Below, piece after piece: positions 1 to 8,208 of a stretch of 53,167 nucleotides of DNA (its first letter is position 1; each line of letters starts with the position of its first letter). Both the position numbers and the translations under genes were made by a program. The notes below the pieces were generated by a model that did not search any database, had not been told where the DNA came from, and worked only from the letters and a program-made list of their open reading frames with translations. The stretch covers positions 1 through 53,167 of the forward strand of contig JAIEQB010000003.1 in the NCBI GenBank assembly GCA_019748065.1, in the 5' to 3' direction. Source of the DNA: Alphaproteobacteria bacterium. GTDB taxonomy: Bacteria > Pseudomonadota > Alphaproteobacteria > UBA9655.

Positions 1-114
1 GTGACTAAATTATTTAAGTATTTGAAATATAACGATTCTTGAACTCATGTTTACTCAAAAGTGACGAAGTCAGGAGGAGGGATTACTGAGCCAGTTTTGA
101 AAGGTAATAAGTTA

Positions 115-480
115 ATGTATAAAAAAGCTGTAACCCCAGCTGGTCTACTTGCCTTAGGGCTTGAGTTAATAAAGAACAATAAAGGCCTTAAAGATATCTC
201 TACGCCCGATGAATCCCTCCGAAATTGTATGAGCTGCTATGCAGCTGAAGTGATATTTGAGACAGATTTTAAGAATAAGAAAGTTACTAAGACTATCATA
301 TTGCTCCCTAACGATACAAGAAGAGGGGATGGTGCAAAAAACTCAGAAGAAAAAACCTTGCAATATTGCATGGATGTAGTAATTAACCAATACAATGAAA
401 ATAATAAATCCGAACTTTCTCCTGAGCAATTTAAAAAATTTATCATGGAAGTTTTTGAAATGTATAAAAGCAAGGGATAA
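115..480 (+). CDS. Hypothetical protein, about 121 residues
   Basis: I do not recognise this protein. It is a soluble-looking, lysine- and asparagine-rich product with no clear signal peptide or membrane segment. Four cysteines are present, two of them close together in an NCMSCYA stretch. The frame is open from an upstream GTG at 61, but that codon has no ribosome binding site. The ATG at 115 follows a weak AAGG, so I prefer it. A strong AGGAGGAGG at 72-80 lies too far from either start to decide the matter. The gene stands alone, and what follows is a degraded transposase remnant. Confidence 0.5.
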   Translation: MYKKAVTPAGLLALGLELIKNNKGLKDISTPDESLRNCMSCYAAEVIFETDFKNKKVTKTIILLPNDTRRGDGAKNSEEKTLQYCMDVVINQYNENNKSELSPEQFKKFIMEVFEMYKSKG

Positions 481-597
481 GTAAGCTATTTCCTTAATTC
501 CTTGGAGAAAATAATTCACAATTAAAACTTATAATTAAGCTAAGCACGAAAGTTAACAACAAGCGCGAGCCAAACAAGTTAAGAAGCTACCTCATTA

Positions 598-675
598 TGA
601 GAGATGACTTCCAAACCGTCGAAAACTTGACACCAGAACTAATCTTTGACACCTGATTTTTCCCTCTTAAGCGCT
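598..675 (-). mobile_element. Degraded 3' end of an IS256-type transposase (remnant 2)
   Basis: Read on the minus strand, this stretch matches the end of the transposase remnant at 1269-1499 almost codon by codon (NQVSKISSGVKFS against NQLPKISSSVKFS). It then loses one base and continues in another frame. It is too short and broken to code for anything. It lies in the same orientation as the other remnant, about 600 bp away. The rest of the gap from 481 to 704 shows no other feature I can support. Confidence 0.5.
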
Positions 676-704
676 TGTATTTTATTTTCAAAAAATTTGC
701 CCTT

Positions 705-1193
705 TCAATTCAATTCTCTTAATAGAATTTCCAGATGAAGAATTCTTATGTTAATTAAATCGATCATGCTTCCATAAAAATGATATGGGTAGAGCCTTAA
801 AAAAGGAAAAGCATAGGATTTTCCATATTCTTTTAAAAAAATGGCGAATCTTTTTTGAGAGGTTTGCAGATTTTGCAGCCTATTTTCCCAGTTTTTTTTA
901 ATCTCTTGATCATTGCTTGTTTGTATCCATTTTTTATACAACGCGGCAACGTTATGAAACGCTGAATCTAAATCTTTTAATTTAATCTCAAAGGATTCCT
1001 GTGCACATATATGCTCGATTTCAGCTTGATTTTTTTCTTTTAAACTTTGCGCAATACATGCCTGATATGTTTTAGGGTAGCCATGCTCATATTGATTATA
1101 TACATAATTCAATTCCTCATTTTTCTCAGAGGCTAAACAGAAGTTGTTAAAGCAAAGCAAGGATAATAGTCCCTGAATAATAAGAATATACAT
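705..1193 (-). CDS. Exported LprI-like (DUF1311-type) protein
   Basis: A 162-residue protein with an N-terminal signal peptide (hydrophobic LIIQGLLSLLCFNNF, likely cleavage after CLAS), so it should act in the envelope or outside. The mature part has two cysteines spaced as in LprI/DUF1311 proteins (QACIAQS and HICAQES), followed by helical segments ending in KNWENRLQNLQTSQKRF. These resemble the 'L..AQRAWI.FRD' helix of that family. Some LprI-type proteins inhibit lysozyme; that function here is only inferred. The gene stands alone between two transposase remnants in the same orientation. The family call is moderate and the signal peptide is clear. Confidence 0.5.
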   Translation of the reverse strand: MYILIIQGLLSLLCFNNFCLASEKNEELNYVYNQYEHGYPKTYQACIAQSLKEKNQAEIEHICAQESFEIKLKDLDSAFHNVAALYKKWIQTSNDQEIKKNWENRLQNLQTSQKRFAIFLKEYGKSYAFPFLRLYPYHFYGSMIDLINIRILHLEILLRELN

Positions 1194-1268
1194 ATTTCTC
1201 CTAAGGTTAATACTTGCAAATCCTTTATACCCATATCGATAAGAGATCCCGCATTTAGGGTGCGTTCA

Positions 1269-1499
1269 TCAAGCAGCTAAAACTTTGCGCGAGATAATTT
1301 CCAAACCATCTGAAAATTTGACACTAGAACTGATCTTTGGCAACTGATTTTCGCCATCAAGACTTCGCCAGGTTTTTTCTGCATTTTTAATAAGTTTGAA
1401 AACCATGATAAACGCTGTTTCACGAGATAAACATCCCTTGGACCCTTTGGTTCGATGGCGGACAGTTGCAAAAGTGCTCTCAATAGGATTTGTGGGTAT
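1269..1499 (-). mobile_element. Truncated IS256-family transposase C-terminus (remnant 1)
   Basis: Translation of the minus strand gives NPIESTFATVRHRTKGSKG, then MVFKLIKNAEKTWRSLDG, ending ISRKVLAA and a stop at 1269-1271. This is the conserved C-terminal end of IS256/Mutator-type transposases. A stop codon lies just upstream, so only about 75 residues survive and the DDE core is missing. The fragment abuts the stop of lpxB at 1510. A second, more decayed copy lies at 598-675. The remainder of the gap from 1194 to 1509 holds only the upstream region of the LprI-like gene. Confidence 0.7.
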
Positions 1500-1509
1500 T
1501 ATTTACGAT

Positions 1510-2736
1510 TTATGCCACTAGCTCACTAAGTTTTATCTCAGAGGAGGGAGCTTTCAGAAGGTCGGTCGCCTCTCCCATGGCCTTTACTTCTGCCTCGCGG
1601 GCTTTTTCGTCCTTAAACAGTTGGAGAAGACCTCGTGCGATTTTATCCGCTTGGCAGTTTTCTTGAATGTATTCCGGGATCCAACCATTACTCGTCATTG
1701 CGAGGTCCTGCAAGGAGCGCGGCAATCCAGCGGTCTTTTTTGCCTTATCATTAAGATGGATTGCCTCACCCTGCATTTGCAGGGCTCGCAATGACGATTT
1801 TTTTAATTTCTCAAACCCAAGTAGAATGTTCACCATACAAACATAAGGGATCTTGATCAGAACGTGGGCAATTTTTCCACTCAACGCTCCAAGGGAATAG
1901 GCAACCACAAAAGGGAGACGGGCTGCCGCCAATTGAAGCGCTACAGTCCCTGAAGCCGCAAGGGCAACGTACGCCCGTTCAAAAGCCTCATTTCGCTTGC
2001 CTTCCCCCTCAACAATGGTAGCCTCCACAGGCCATGTTTTGACTTGTTTTTCAATGGATTCTTTAAGAGCAGGAAGAGTGGGAATGATAACTTTTAGGTT
2101 GGGAATTTCTTTCTTCACAAGAGCTACCGTTTTTCCAAAAATAGGTAATAGCATTTTAAGTTCTGAGCGGCGACTGCCTGGAAGCACACACAAAAGGTTA
2201 GGATCCCTCTTACGGGTCTTAAAGGTCATACTTGCAATAGGATGACCCACGAAGATCGATTTAAGTCCATGTTTTTCAAAAAGCGGCGGTTCAAAAGGGT
2301 AAAGACACAAAAGCTGATCTAAAAATCGTGCAATTTTGCGCGCTCTCCCTGGGCGCCAGGCCCACACGGTGGGGGCCACGTAATGCACTAATTTTGGTCT
2401 TGAAGGAAGTTTATGAAGGCGTTTCATCACACGAAAAGAAAAGTCTGGAGAATCAATGGTGATCACCATCTCAGGCTTAACTTCTTGAATAGTTTTAACA
2501 GTATAGCGCAAACGCCTAAGAAGATTAGGAAGATCACGGAGAATACTAAAAATCCCCATCAAGGATAGTTCTTCCATGGGAAAAAGGCTGTTGAGACCTT
2601 CTGCCTTCATAGCTTCCCCACCGATTCCCATAAAACGGACATCCTGGTTTTTCTTCAGGGAATCCATCAGGTCCGCCCCTAGTCTATCACCCGAAGGTTC
2701 TCCCGCAATCAGAAAAATTAGCGTTCCGGATGACAT
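1510..2736 (-). CDS. lpxB: Lipid-A-disaccharide synthase with an in-frame palindromic insertion
   Basis: LpxB is a GT19 glycosyltransferase at the inner membrane. It joins UDP-2,3-diacylglucosamine and lipid X to form the lipid A disaccharide. The family's blocks are visible: FLIAGEPSGDRLGADL (8-23), DSPDFSFRV (95-103) and HYVAPTVWAWRPGRA (118-132). The product is 408 residues, about 20-30 longer than usual. The extra length is a block at about residues 314-348, between the conserved NILLG and PEYIQENCQADKIARGLL segments. It is encoded by a 104-bp palindrome (1693-1796) that keeps the frame. It is the last gene of the lpxD-fabZ-lpxA-lpxI-lpxB run and overlaps lpxI by 19 bp. Confidence 0.93.
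   Translation of the reverse strand: MSSGTLIFLIAGEPSGDRLGADLMDSLKKNQDVRFMGIGGEAMKAEGLNSLFPMEELSLMGIFSILRDLPNLLRRLRYTVKTIQEVKPEMVITIDSPDFSFRVMKRLHKLPSRPKLVHYVAPTVWAWRPGRARKIARFLDQLLCLYPFEPPLFEKHGLKSIFVGHPIASMTFKTRKRDPNLLCVLPGSRRSELKMLLPIFGKTVALVKKEIPNLKVIIPTLPALKESIEKQVKTWPVEATIVEGEGKRNEAFERAYVALAASGTVALQLAAARLPFVVAYSLGALSGKIAHVLIKIPYVCMVNILLGFEKLKKSSLRALQMQGEAIHLNDKAKKTAGLPRSLQDLAMTSNGWIPEYIQENCQADKIARGLLQLFKDEKAREAEVKAMGEATDLLKAPSSEIKLSELVA
1693..1796. repeat. Palindromic repeat element inserted in frame in lpxB
   Basis: The outer arms are CGTCATTGCGAG (1693-1704) and its reverse complement (1785-1796). A second arm pair is CCTGCAA (1707-1713) with TTGCAGG (1777-1783). The inner pair is GGCAATCCA (1721-1729) with TGGATTGCC (1757-1765). 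The DNA can therefore fold into a long interrupted hairpin. It resembles the palindromic elements known to sit inside open reading frames in Rickettsia, and the GTCATTGCGAG...GCAATCCA ends are typical of REP-like repeats of alphaproteobacterial symbionts. It encodes roughly residues 314-348 of LpxB without breaking the frame. Confidence 0.85.
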
Positions 2737-3569
2737 TGGGCACTCGCAAGGCCCACGACAAAAATCCCCTTGTCTTGAGCCAGCTTTATCATCTCATCAC
2801 GATTCAGAATCAGCGTTCTCCCCGCCTCGATGGCAATCCCCCGCAAACCCGACTTTAAAGCCTTTTGAACGGTTTCAAGTCCCACGGTGGGAAGATCCAC
2901 TCTATTTTCTTGCTGGCGTTTAGCAACCTTTACCAAAATGGCGCCTAAACCTGGGCGCTTTAAAGTTGTCACCCGCTCAATCAGCCCATCGGTCCCCTCA
3001 ATGGCTTCAACGCCCAAAACAAGACCTTCTTGAACCACAACGGCTTGACCCACATCCGCCGGGCTTAAGGCAGACAAAACCTCAATGCCACGCCCAATGT
3101 CTTGCCAGGCCTGGTCATCAAGTTTCTCTGAAGTTAATAGACCTTCTGGTGCTAAAAGTTCCGTCAAGATATCCGTTGGCCCCACAACATGATAGCCCTG
3201 GCCTTCCACCATTTCGATAAGAAATTTCAAAAGATTATCGTCACCAAGCGCTTTTTTCCCAATCTTACCAAGCCATTTCAGCCCTTCCCAATCGGGGCGA
3301 ATTTCGCTTAAAGCAGGACGGGTCATTGATCCTGCCGCAACAATTTCTTTGATATGATGGTCTTTAAAACATTTTAAGGCTTTTCCCACTTCTCCAAAAT
3401 TTAACCAGACGTGAGGTAAATCTTGAATGAATTCTTCATCGGCCTGACCTTTAAAAGCAAGGACAATATAGGGTCTTTTCTGACTTTTGAAAACTTCAAC
3501 AAGGACGCGAGGAAGCTCTCCCCTTCCGGCTAAGAGCGCAATAGGAAGCTGACTAGCCGTTATCTGCAC
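2718..3569 (-). CDS. lpxI: UDP-2,3-diacylglucosamine pyrophosphatase LpxI
   Basis: LpxI (DUF1009 family) hydrolyses UDP-2,3-diacylglucosamine to lipid X, the step taken by LpxH in many other bacteria. The N-terminal PIALLAGRGELPRVLVE stretch and the C-terminal catalytic domain (around GLRGIAIEAGRTLILNRDEM) fit the family, and the length of 283 residues is normal. I chose the GTG at 3567-3569 because AAGGAG lies seven bases before it. An upstream ATG at 3614 would add 15 residues that are only shadow of lpxA. It overlaps the end of lpxA by 17 bp and the start of lpxB by 19 bp, so these genes are probably translationally coupled. Confidence 0.9.
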   Translation of the reverse strand: MQITASQLPIALLAGRGELPRVLVEVFKSQKRPYIVLAFKGQADEEFIQDLPHVWLNFGEVGKALKCFKDHHIKEIVAAGSMTRPALSEIRPDWEGLKWLGKIGKKALGDDNLLKFLIEMVEGQGYHVVGPTDILTELLAPEGLLTSEKLDDQAWQDIGRGIEVLSALSPADVGQAVVVQEGLVLGVEAIEGTDGLIERVTTLKRPGLGAILVKVAKRQQENRVDLPTVGLETVQKALKSGLRGIAIEAGRTLILNRDEMIKLAQDKGIFVVGLASAQCHPER

Positions 3570-4401
3570 GCGCAGGCTCCTTGGCCTCACTTGCTCCCGA
3601 CTCCCATTCTTCATCGGGCAGACTCAAACGCCGTTCAGGGTCTTCGGAAATAAAAGTAAGAAGTTCTTTCACGGTTTGAAACTCTCCTAGAGTTTCACGA
3701 ATTTGGGCAATTTTACTTTCAAGCGTTCCTGGGTACCTACGAGACAAAATTTTAAAAGCATGACGTAGAGCATGAATTTCAGCACGCTCAAAACCACGTC
3801 GTTTCATTCCTATAAGATTCAATCCCTCAAGAGCTGAACGTTTGGCCATAATCATGCCAAAAGGGATCACGTCTTCATTCACACCTGCTGTGCCAGAAAT
3901 CATGGCATAAGCTCCAATACGCACAAATTGATGAATCGCAGCCAATCCCCCAATATTCACAAAATCTCCAACGGTTACCTCGCCACCAAGGGTTGCATTG
4001 TTAGCCATAATAACATTATTTCCTATAATACAATCATGACCAATATGAGATCCAATCATAATATAACAGTTGTTACCAACTCTTGTTTTCATACGGCCAT
4101 TAGCCGTTCCCCGGTGAATGGTAACATGTTCGCGAAGAATACACTTCTCTCCAATTTCAAGAGTAGAATCTTCTCCCTTATAATGAATGCTTTGTGGCAC
4201 AAGCCCGAGGGTTGCAAAGGGGAAAACTTCCGTGCCCGCACCAATAGTGGTATGTCCATCAACAACAACGTGAGAATGAAGTTTAACATTTTCTTTTAAC
4301 ACCACCTCAGGGCCAACAAGGCAATAAGGGCCTATAGAAACGCCGTCTGAAAGTTTGGCCTTTTTATCAACGATGGCCGTCGAGTGGATTTGATTGGACA
4401 T
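3553..4401 (-). CDS. lpxA: Acyl-ACP--UDP-N-acetylglucosamine O-acyltransferase
   Basis: LpxA carries out the first step of lipid A synthesis: transfer of a 3-hydroxyacyl chain from ACP to UDP-GlcNAc, in the cytoplasm. The protein is a left-handed beta helix of hexapeptide repeats over residues 5-195, followed by a helical C-terminal domain. The catalytic histidine is seen in the motif SHIGHDC at about residue 122. The length of 282 is slightly above the usual 255-270 because of a hydrophilic tail. It lies between fabZ and lpxI in the standard alphaproteobacterial order, 21 bp after fabZ. Confidence 0.95.
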   Translation of the reverse strand: MSNQIHSTAIVDKKAKLSDGVSIGPYCLVGPEVVLKENVKLHSHVVVDGHTTIGAGTEVFPFATLGLVPQSIHYKGEDSTLEIGEKCILREHVTIHRGTANGRMKTRVGNNCYIMIGSHIGHDCIIGNNVIMANNATLGGEVTVGDFVNIGGLAAIHQFVRIGAYAMISGTAGVNEDVIPFGMIMAKRSALEGLNLIGMKRRGFERAEIHALRHAFKILSRRYPGTLESKIAQIRETLGEFQTVKELLTFISEDPERRLSLPDEEWESGASEAKEPARADNG

Positions 4402-4422
4402 GAAAAAACCTTTATAAAAAAA

Positions 4423-4908
4423 TTAATTATCAGCGATCATTGCTGTTTTAAGAGCCTCAGCAACAACTTCGCCATTAACCTTTGCAACGCCCTTAAAACG
4501 CCAAACATTACCGCGTCGATGGGTTCGGAAAACTTCCAAATGGAGCACATCTCCCGGAAAGACCATTTTCCGAAAACGCGCTTCATCAATTCCTAAAAAA
4601 TAAACGAGCTTATCTTCGTCATAAAGGTTTAATGAGTGCATGGCAAGGGTCGCCGCCGTTTGGGCAAGAGCTTCAATAATCATCACCCCTGGCATCACAG
4701 CTTTCTTAGGGAAATGCCCCTTAAAATACCAATCATCTGCGGATGTTTTTTTAATGCCTACTGCACTTTCTCCAGGAATAACCTCCGTTAAGCGATCCAC
4801 CATAAGCATCGGCGGCCGATGGGGCAGAATGCGCATAATTTGTTCCAAATTGATTTCGGGAAGTTCTTTACTTTCCACAGGATCTACGTGTGCTTCTTGT
4901 GTTGTCAT
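4423..4908 (-). CDS. fabZ: 3-hydroxyacyl-[ACP] dehydratase FabZ
   Basis: FabZ dehydrates beta-hydroxyacyl-ACP in the fatty-acid elongation cycle and competes with LpxA for 3-hydroxyacyl-ACP, which explains its place in the lpx operon. It is a single hot-dog domain. The start of the domain reads ILPHRPPMLMVDR, and the catalytic His and Glu are visible in GHFP (His65) and PGVMIIEALAQ (Glu79). The length of 161 residues is normal, with a short extra N-terminal tail. It starts 12 bp after lpxD. Confidence 0.95.
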   Translation of the reverse strand: MTTQEAHVDPVESKELPEINLEQIMRILPHRPPMLMVDRLTEVIPGESAVGIKKTSADDWYFKGHFPKKAVMPGVMIIEALAQTAATLAMHSLNLYDEDKLVYFLGIDEARFRKMVFPGDVLHLEVFRTHRRGNVWRFKGVAKVNGEVVAEALKTAMIADN

Positions 4909-4920
4909 ATTTTCTAACCT

Positions 4921-5958
4921 TTAACTTACTTTTTTCCGAGTATCTTCAACAAGTTTCTTCAAAACAGCGACTTGGCGAAAATACGTCTTAAACGGCAGTG
5001 CAGGGCTTCCCATCATCACTTCTTGAGGATCCACATCTCTCATAATGCCACATTTAGCTGCGAGACGGGCCCCAGAGCCAATTTTAAGATTATCAGCAAT
5101 GCCTACTTGCCCTCCGGCCGCTACATAATCGCCAAGTTTTGTACTTCCTGCAACCCCTGTTTGAGCCACTATGACGCATCCCTTCCCAAAATGGACGTTA
5201 TGAGCCACCATGACCAAATTATCGATACGAGTTCCAATGCCAATAATTGTATCCGCTCCACTTCCTCTGTCAACGGTTGTGTTGGCCCCAATTTCCACAT
5301 AATCGTGAATAAGGACGCGCCCCAATTGGGGCACAGGAACGTGTCCTCCCATGTCCCCTGGATCCATAAAGAAACCAAAACCACTTTGACCGATGCGCGC
5401 GCCCGGCTTAATGTTCACACACTTTCCAATGACCGCATGGGAGATGGAAACATGACTTCCAATGGTTGTATTTTCACCAATAGAAACACCTTCTTCAATA
5501 ACCGTATAGGGCCCAACAACGACACCGTCACCAATCTCAACACTTGCGCCGATGATAGCCAAGGGTCCCACCACAACTTCTTTTCCGAGGTTTGCAGAAG
5601 GATCAATAATTGCGGTGGGATCAATTTTGCCAGCTTTCTTCTCTTGAGGATAGAAAGCAGTTGCGATCATTGCAAAAGAACGGTGGGGATACTTGGCAAC
5701 AAGAAGAGCCATGTTTTTAGGAGCTCGATTGGCCATCTCTTCCCCAAGGACACAAGCTAACGCCTTCGTGTCTTGTAAAAGGGCCTGGTATTTTGTGTTA
5801 TGCAAAACCCCAATACACGTCGCATCTGCCTCATTTAAAGGCGCCACATCGTGGATAAGAAGTGTGGGATCCCCTCGGTGAATCTTGCATTGACCAATCT
5901 CTGCCAACTGCTCAAGGGTAAAGGGGCCTTTTTTCTTAAAGAATCGCGGATCTGCCAT
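4921..5958 (-). CDS. lpxD: UDP-3-O-(3-hydroxyacyl)glucosamine N-acyltransferase
   Basis: LpxD adds the second, N-linked 3-hydroxyacyl chain in lipid A synthesis. Residues 1-105 form the N-terminal uridine-binding domain. Residues about 110-310 are hexapeptide repeats of a left-handed beta helix, including EIGANTTVDRGS. The catalytic histidine is in VMVAHNVHFG at about residue 253. The length of 345 is typical. It is the first gene of the lipid A run. In many alphaproteobacteria bamA lies just upstream; here the upstream neighbour is a photolyase gene and bamA is not in the window. Confidence 0.95.
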   Translation of the reverse strand: MADPRFFKKKGPFTLEQLAEIGQCKIHRGDPTLLIHDVAPLNEADATCIGVLHNTKYQALLQDTKALACVLGEEMANRAPKNMALLVAKYPHRSFAMIATAFYPQEKKAGKIDPTAIIDPSANLGKEVVVGPLAIIGASVEIGDGVVVGPYTVIEEGVSIGENTTIGSHVSISHAVIGKCVNIKPGARIGQSGFGFFMDPGDMGGHVPVPQLGRVLIHDYVEIGANTTVDRGSGADTIIGIGTRIDNLVMVAHNVHFGKGCVIVAQTGVAGSTKLGDYVAAGGQVGIADNLKIGSGARLAAKCGIMRDVDPQEVMMGSPALPFKTYFRQVAVLKKLVEDTRKKVS

Positions 5959-6088
5959 AATTCCAAAATCTATTTATTAACGACTGTCCTCTATATAACG
6001 AGATTTGCCGTTAAAGACAAAGAGTTTTTTAGCCGCCTGCATAAGACAAGGAGCTTTCTGAAGTATTGGTAAAAATATCTAGACAATA

Positions 6089-7486
6089 TTATAGAGCACG
6101 TAACGCCTCTAATGCTCTCTTCCGCGCAAAATCGTGATCAACGATCGGAAAGGGATAGGTCGTTCCTAACTTAATCCCTGCCCTTTCTAAGACTTCAATC
6201 GGAGCTTGCCAAGGAGAATGAATATAAGGAGAATCCAAAGCTTGAAGCTCTGGTATCCACTGCTTTATATAAGTGCCCTCTGAGTCAAATTTTTGACTTT
6301 GAAGAGAAGGATTAAAAATGCGGAAATAAGGCGCTGCATCCGCTCCACATCCTGCAACCCATTGCCAGCTGATCGCATTGTTGGCAAGGTCCGCATCAAC
6401 AAGGGTATCCCAAAACCACTCTTCCCCTTTCTGCCAAGGAAGGAGGAGATGTTTCACAAGGAATGAGGCCACAACCATACGAACCCGGTTATGCATGGAG
6501 CCCGTATGCCAGAGTTCCCTCATCCCCGCATCCACCAAGGGATATCCCGTTTGGCCAGTCTGCCAAGCTTTAAGGGTATCACCATCTACTTCCCATGGAA
6601 AACGGTCAAAAGATGACCTTAGGGGTTTTGAGGGTAATTCTGGGAAATGATAGAGAAGATGATAAGAGAATTCTCGCCATCCTAATTGTCTTAAGAAAGG
6701 GAGAGCTTCAGCTCCATGAATCCGGGAGGCTTGATGCCAAATTTGAATAGGACTTAACTCTCCCCAGTGAAGATAGGGAGATAAACGAGACGTACCGTTT
6801 TCTGAAGGATAATCTCTTTTCCTAGCATAGGCTTGAGCCCCCTCCTCTAAAAAGTGGTTCAGTCTTTCCAAGGCTCCCTTCTCTCCAGGTTGCCAGGCTT
6901 CTTCCAAGCCCTGCCCCCATAAGGTGGGCGAAAGTCCCCACTCTTCAAGAACCTCAGAAGAAACAGGTGTCTTCCATCCTTGAAGGTCAGGAATGGGATT
7001 TGGTTTAGGAAAACTAAGGTTTTGAAGAGTTTTCCAAAAGGGAGTAAAAACCTGATAGGGCCCTTTTGTTTTCGTTTGAATTTCCCAAGGTTCAACCAAA
7101 AGAGATCCGTTGAAACTCTGGCAAGGAATGCCTTCATTTTTAAAGGAGGATTTAATCTCCTTATCTCGGTTAATAGCATAGAGTTCATAGCATCGATTCC
7201 AATAAATTCCACAAGCCTTCGTTTCTTGAGCAAGGGCTTTTAAGACATGAAGAGGATTTCCCTTTCTAAAAATAAGCTGAATCCTCCGTTCTTGAAGAGA
7301 CTGCTTGAGAGAGTTCAGACTCTTATAAAGCCACCACCTTGATGCCCCTCCAGGAGGCCAAGGATCCTGCTCATCCCAAATGTAAACTGCAAAAAATGGA
7401 TGCTTGGCTGCAACTTGAAGCGCCGGATTATCTGCCAACCTTAAATCTTGCCTGAACCAGAGAATAGCTGGTTTTTCTTCAGTCAT
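6089..7486 (-). CDS. phrB: Deoxyribodipyrimidine photolyase (class I CPD)
   Basis: This flavoprotein uses blue light to split cyclobutane pyrimidine dimers in DNA. The N-terminal alpha/beta antenna domain begins ILWFRQDLRLADNPAL. The C-terminal FAD-binding domain carries the family blocks SRLSPYLHWGELS, REFSYHLLYHFP, MRELWHTGSMHNRVRM and DADLANNAISWQWVAG. The tail ends in a short basic stretch. The length of 465 residues is standard. The flavodoxin-like gene lies 8 bp upstream on the same strand, so the two are probably co-transcribed. Separation from cryptochromes is by overall similarity only. Confidence 0.93.
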   Translation of the reverse strand: MTEEKPAILWFRQDLRLADNPALQVAAKHPFFAVYIWDEQDPWPPGGASRWWLYKSLNSLKQSLQERRIQLIFRKGNPLHVLKALAQETKACGIYWNRCYELYAINRDKEIKSSFKNEGIPCQSFNGSLLVEPWEIQTKTKGPYQVFTPFWKTLQNLSFPKPNPIPDLQGWKTPVSSEVLEEWGLSPTLWGQGLEEAWQPGEKGALERLNHFLEEGAQAYARKRDYPSENGTSRLSPYLHWGELSPIQIWHQASRIHGAEALPFLRQLGWREFSYHLLYHFPELPSKPLRSSFDRFPWEVDGDTLKAWQTGQTGYPLVDAGMRELWHTGSMHNRVRMVVASFLVKHLLLPWQKGEEWFWDTLVDADLANNAISWQWVAGCGADAAPYFRIFNPSLQSQKFDSEGTYIKQWIPELQALDSPYIHSPWQAPIEVLERAGIKLGTTYPFPIVDHDFARKRALEALRAL

Positions 7487-7494
7487 TTAAAAGC

Positions 7495-8076
7495 CTATGG
7501 CTTCCCAGCTTCCCATCTAGCAGAGATCTCAGCAACCCTGTGACCTAAATGTTTAGCTGTGAGTCTATCTGATTTTGGGGGAGCCGTCTCCGGCCCTTCG
7601 TCTGCATTGGATTGTGCAAAAGCGCCACCAAAGGCGCCCAATCTATTGAGATCTTCTATTGAAGCTGTGGAGCTATTATTTCCGGGCATCAATCCAAGGC
7701 CAACCCAAATCATCCCATGCTGTTGGGACAGATTAAACATGGCATGGAGACTTTGAAGTTTATCGCCATTTTGAGAGCCCGAATTAATAAAGGCTGCGGC
7801 GAGCTTATCTTTCCATTTCATCTCCATCCATCTTTTTGAGGTCTTCTCAGCGAAAATCCAAAATCCTGCTGAGACAGATCCCATATATGTGGGGGCTCCA
7901 AAAATGATGGCCGTGGCATGATCAAGATCTTCCCAGTGGGAATCAACATCATCTACGGAAATGAGTATGCCTGTAGCTTTGTTACTCTCTTGAACGCCTT
8001 CCAAAACAGATTCAGCTAATTTTTTTGTGTGTCCGTATCCTGAATGATAAACAATCGCAACACTTGGTTTGGTCAT
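7495..8076 (-). CDS. Flavodoxin-fold NAD(P)H-dependent oxidoreductase, WrbA-like
   Basis: A 193-residue flavodoxin-like protein. The N-terminal phosphate-binding loop for FMN reads YHSGYGHTKKLAE (about residues 10-22), and GAPTYMGS is the second FMN-contact loop typical of WrbA-type quinone reductases. The GGAFAQSN segment toward the C-terminus also fits that group. The likely role is two-electron reduction of quinones in the cytoplasm, but the substrate is unknown. It lies directly upstream of phrB on the same strand with 8 bp between them. The pairing may reflect a shared flavin or oxidative-stress theme. Confidence 0.8.
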   Translation of the reverse strand: MTKPSVAIVYHSGYGHTKKLAESVLEGVQESNKATGILISVDDVDSHWEDLDHATAIIFGAPTYMGSVSAGFWIFAEKTSKRWMEMKWKDKLAAAFINSGSQNGDKLQSLHAMFNLSQQHGMIWVGLGLMPGNNSSTASIEDLNRLGAFGGAFAQSNADEGPETAPPKSDRLTAKHLGHRVAEISARWEAGKP

Positions 8077-8208
8077 TTTTCCCTCACTTTTTATTATTTG
8101 AAACTTATTCTACAATCAAACCACAGGAATGGAAAGCTTGTGGGCAACTTGGCTTGATCAAATTTTCAAACTCACGTAAATTAAAAGTAAATTTTTTATG
8201 GGTGTTTT

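Noticed and set aside
4972-5760. Long plus-strand open frame (262 codons) opposite lpxD
   Set aside because: It lies fully antisense to a well-supported lpxD. Its His-, Asn- and Ser-rich product has no recognisable domain and reflects the hexapeptide-repeat codons of lpxD.
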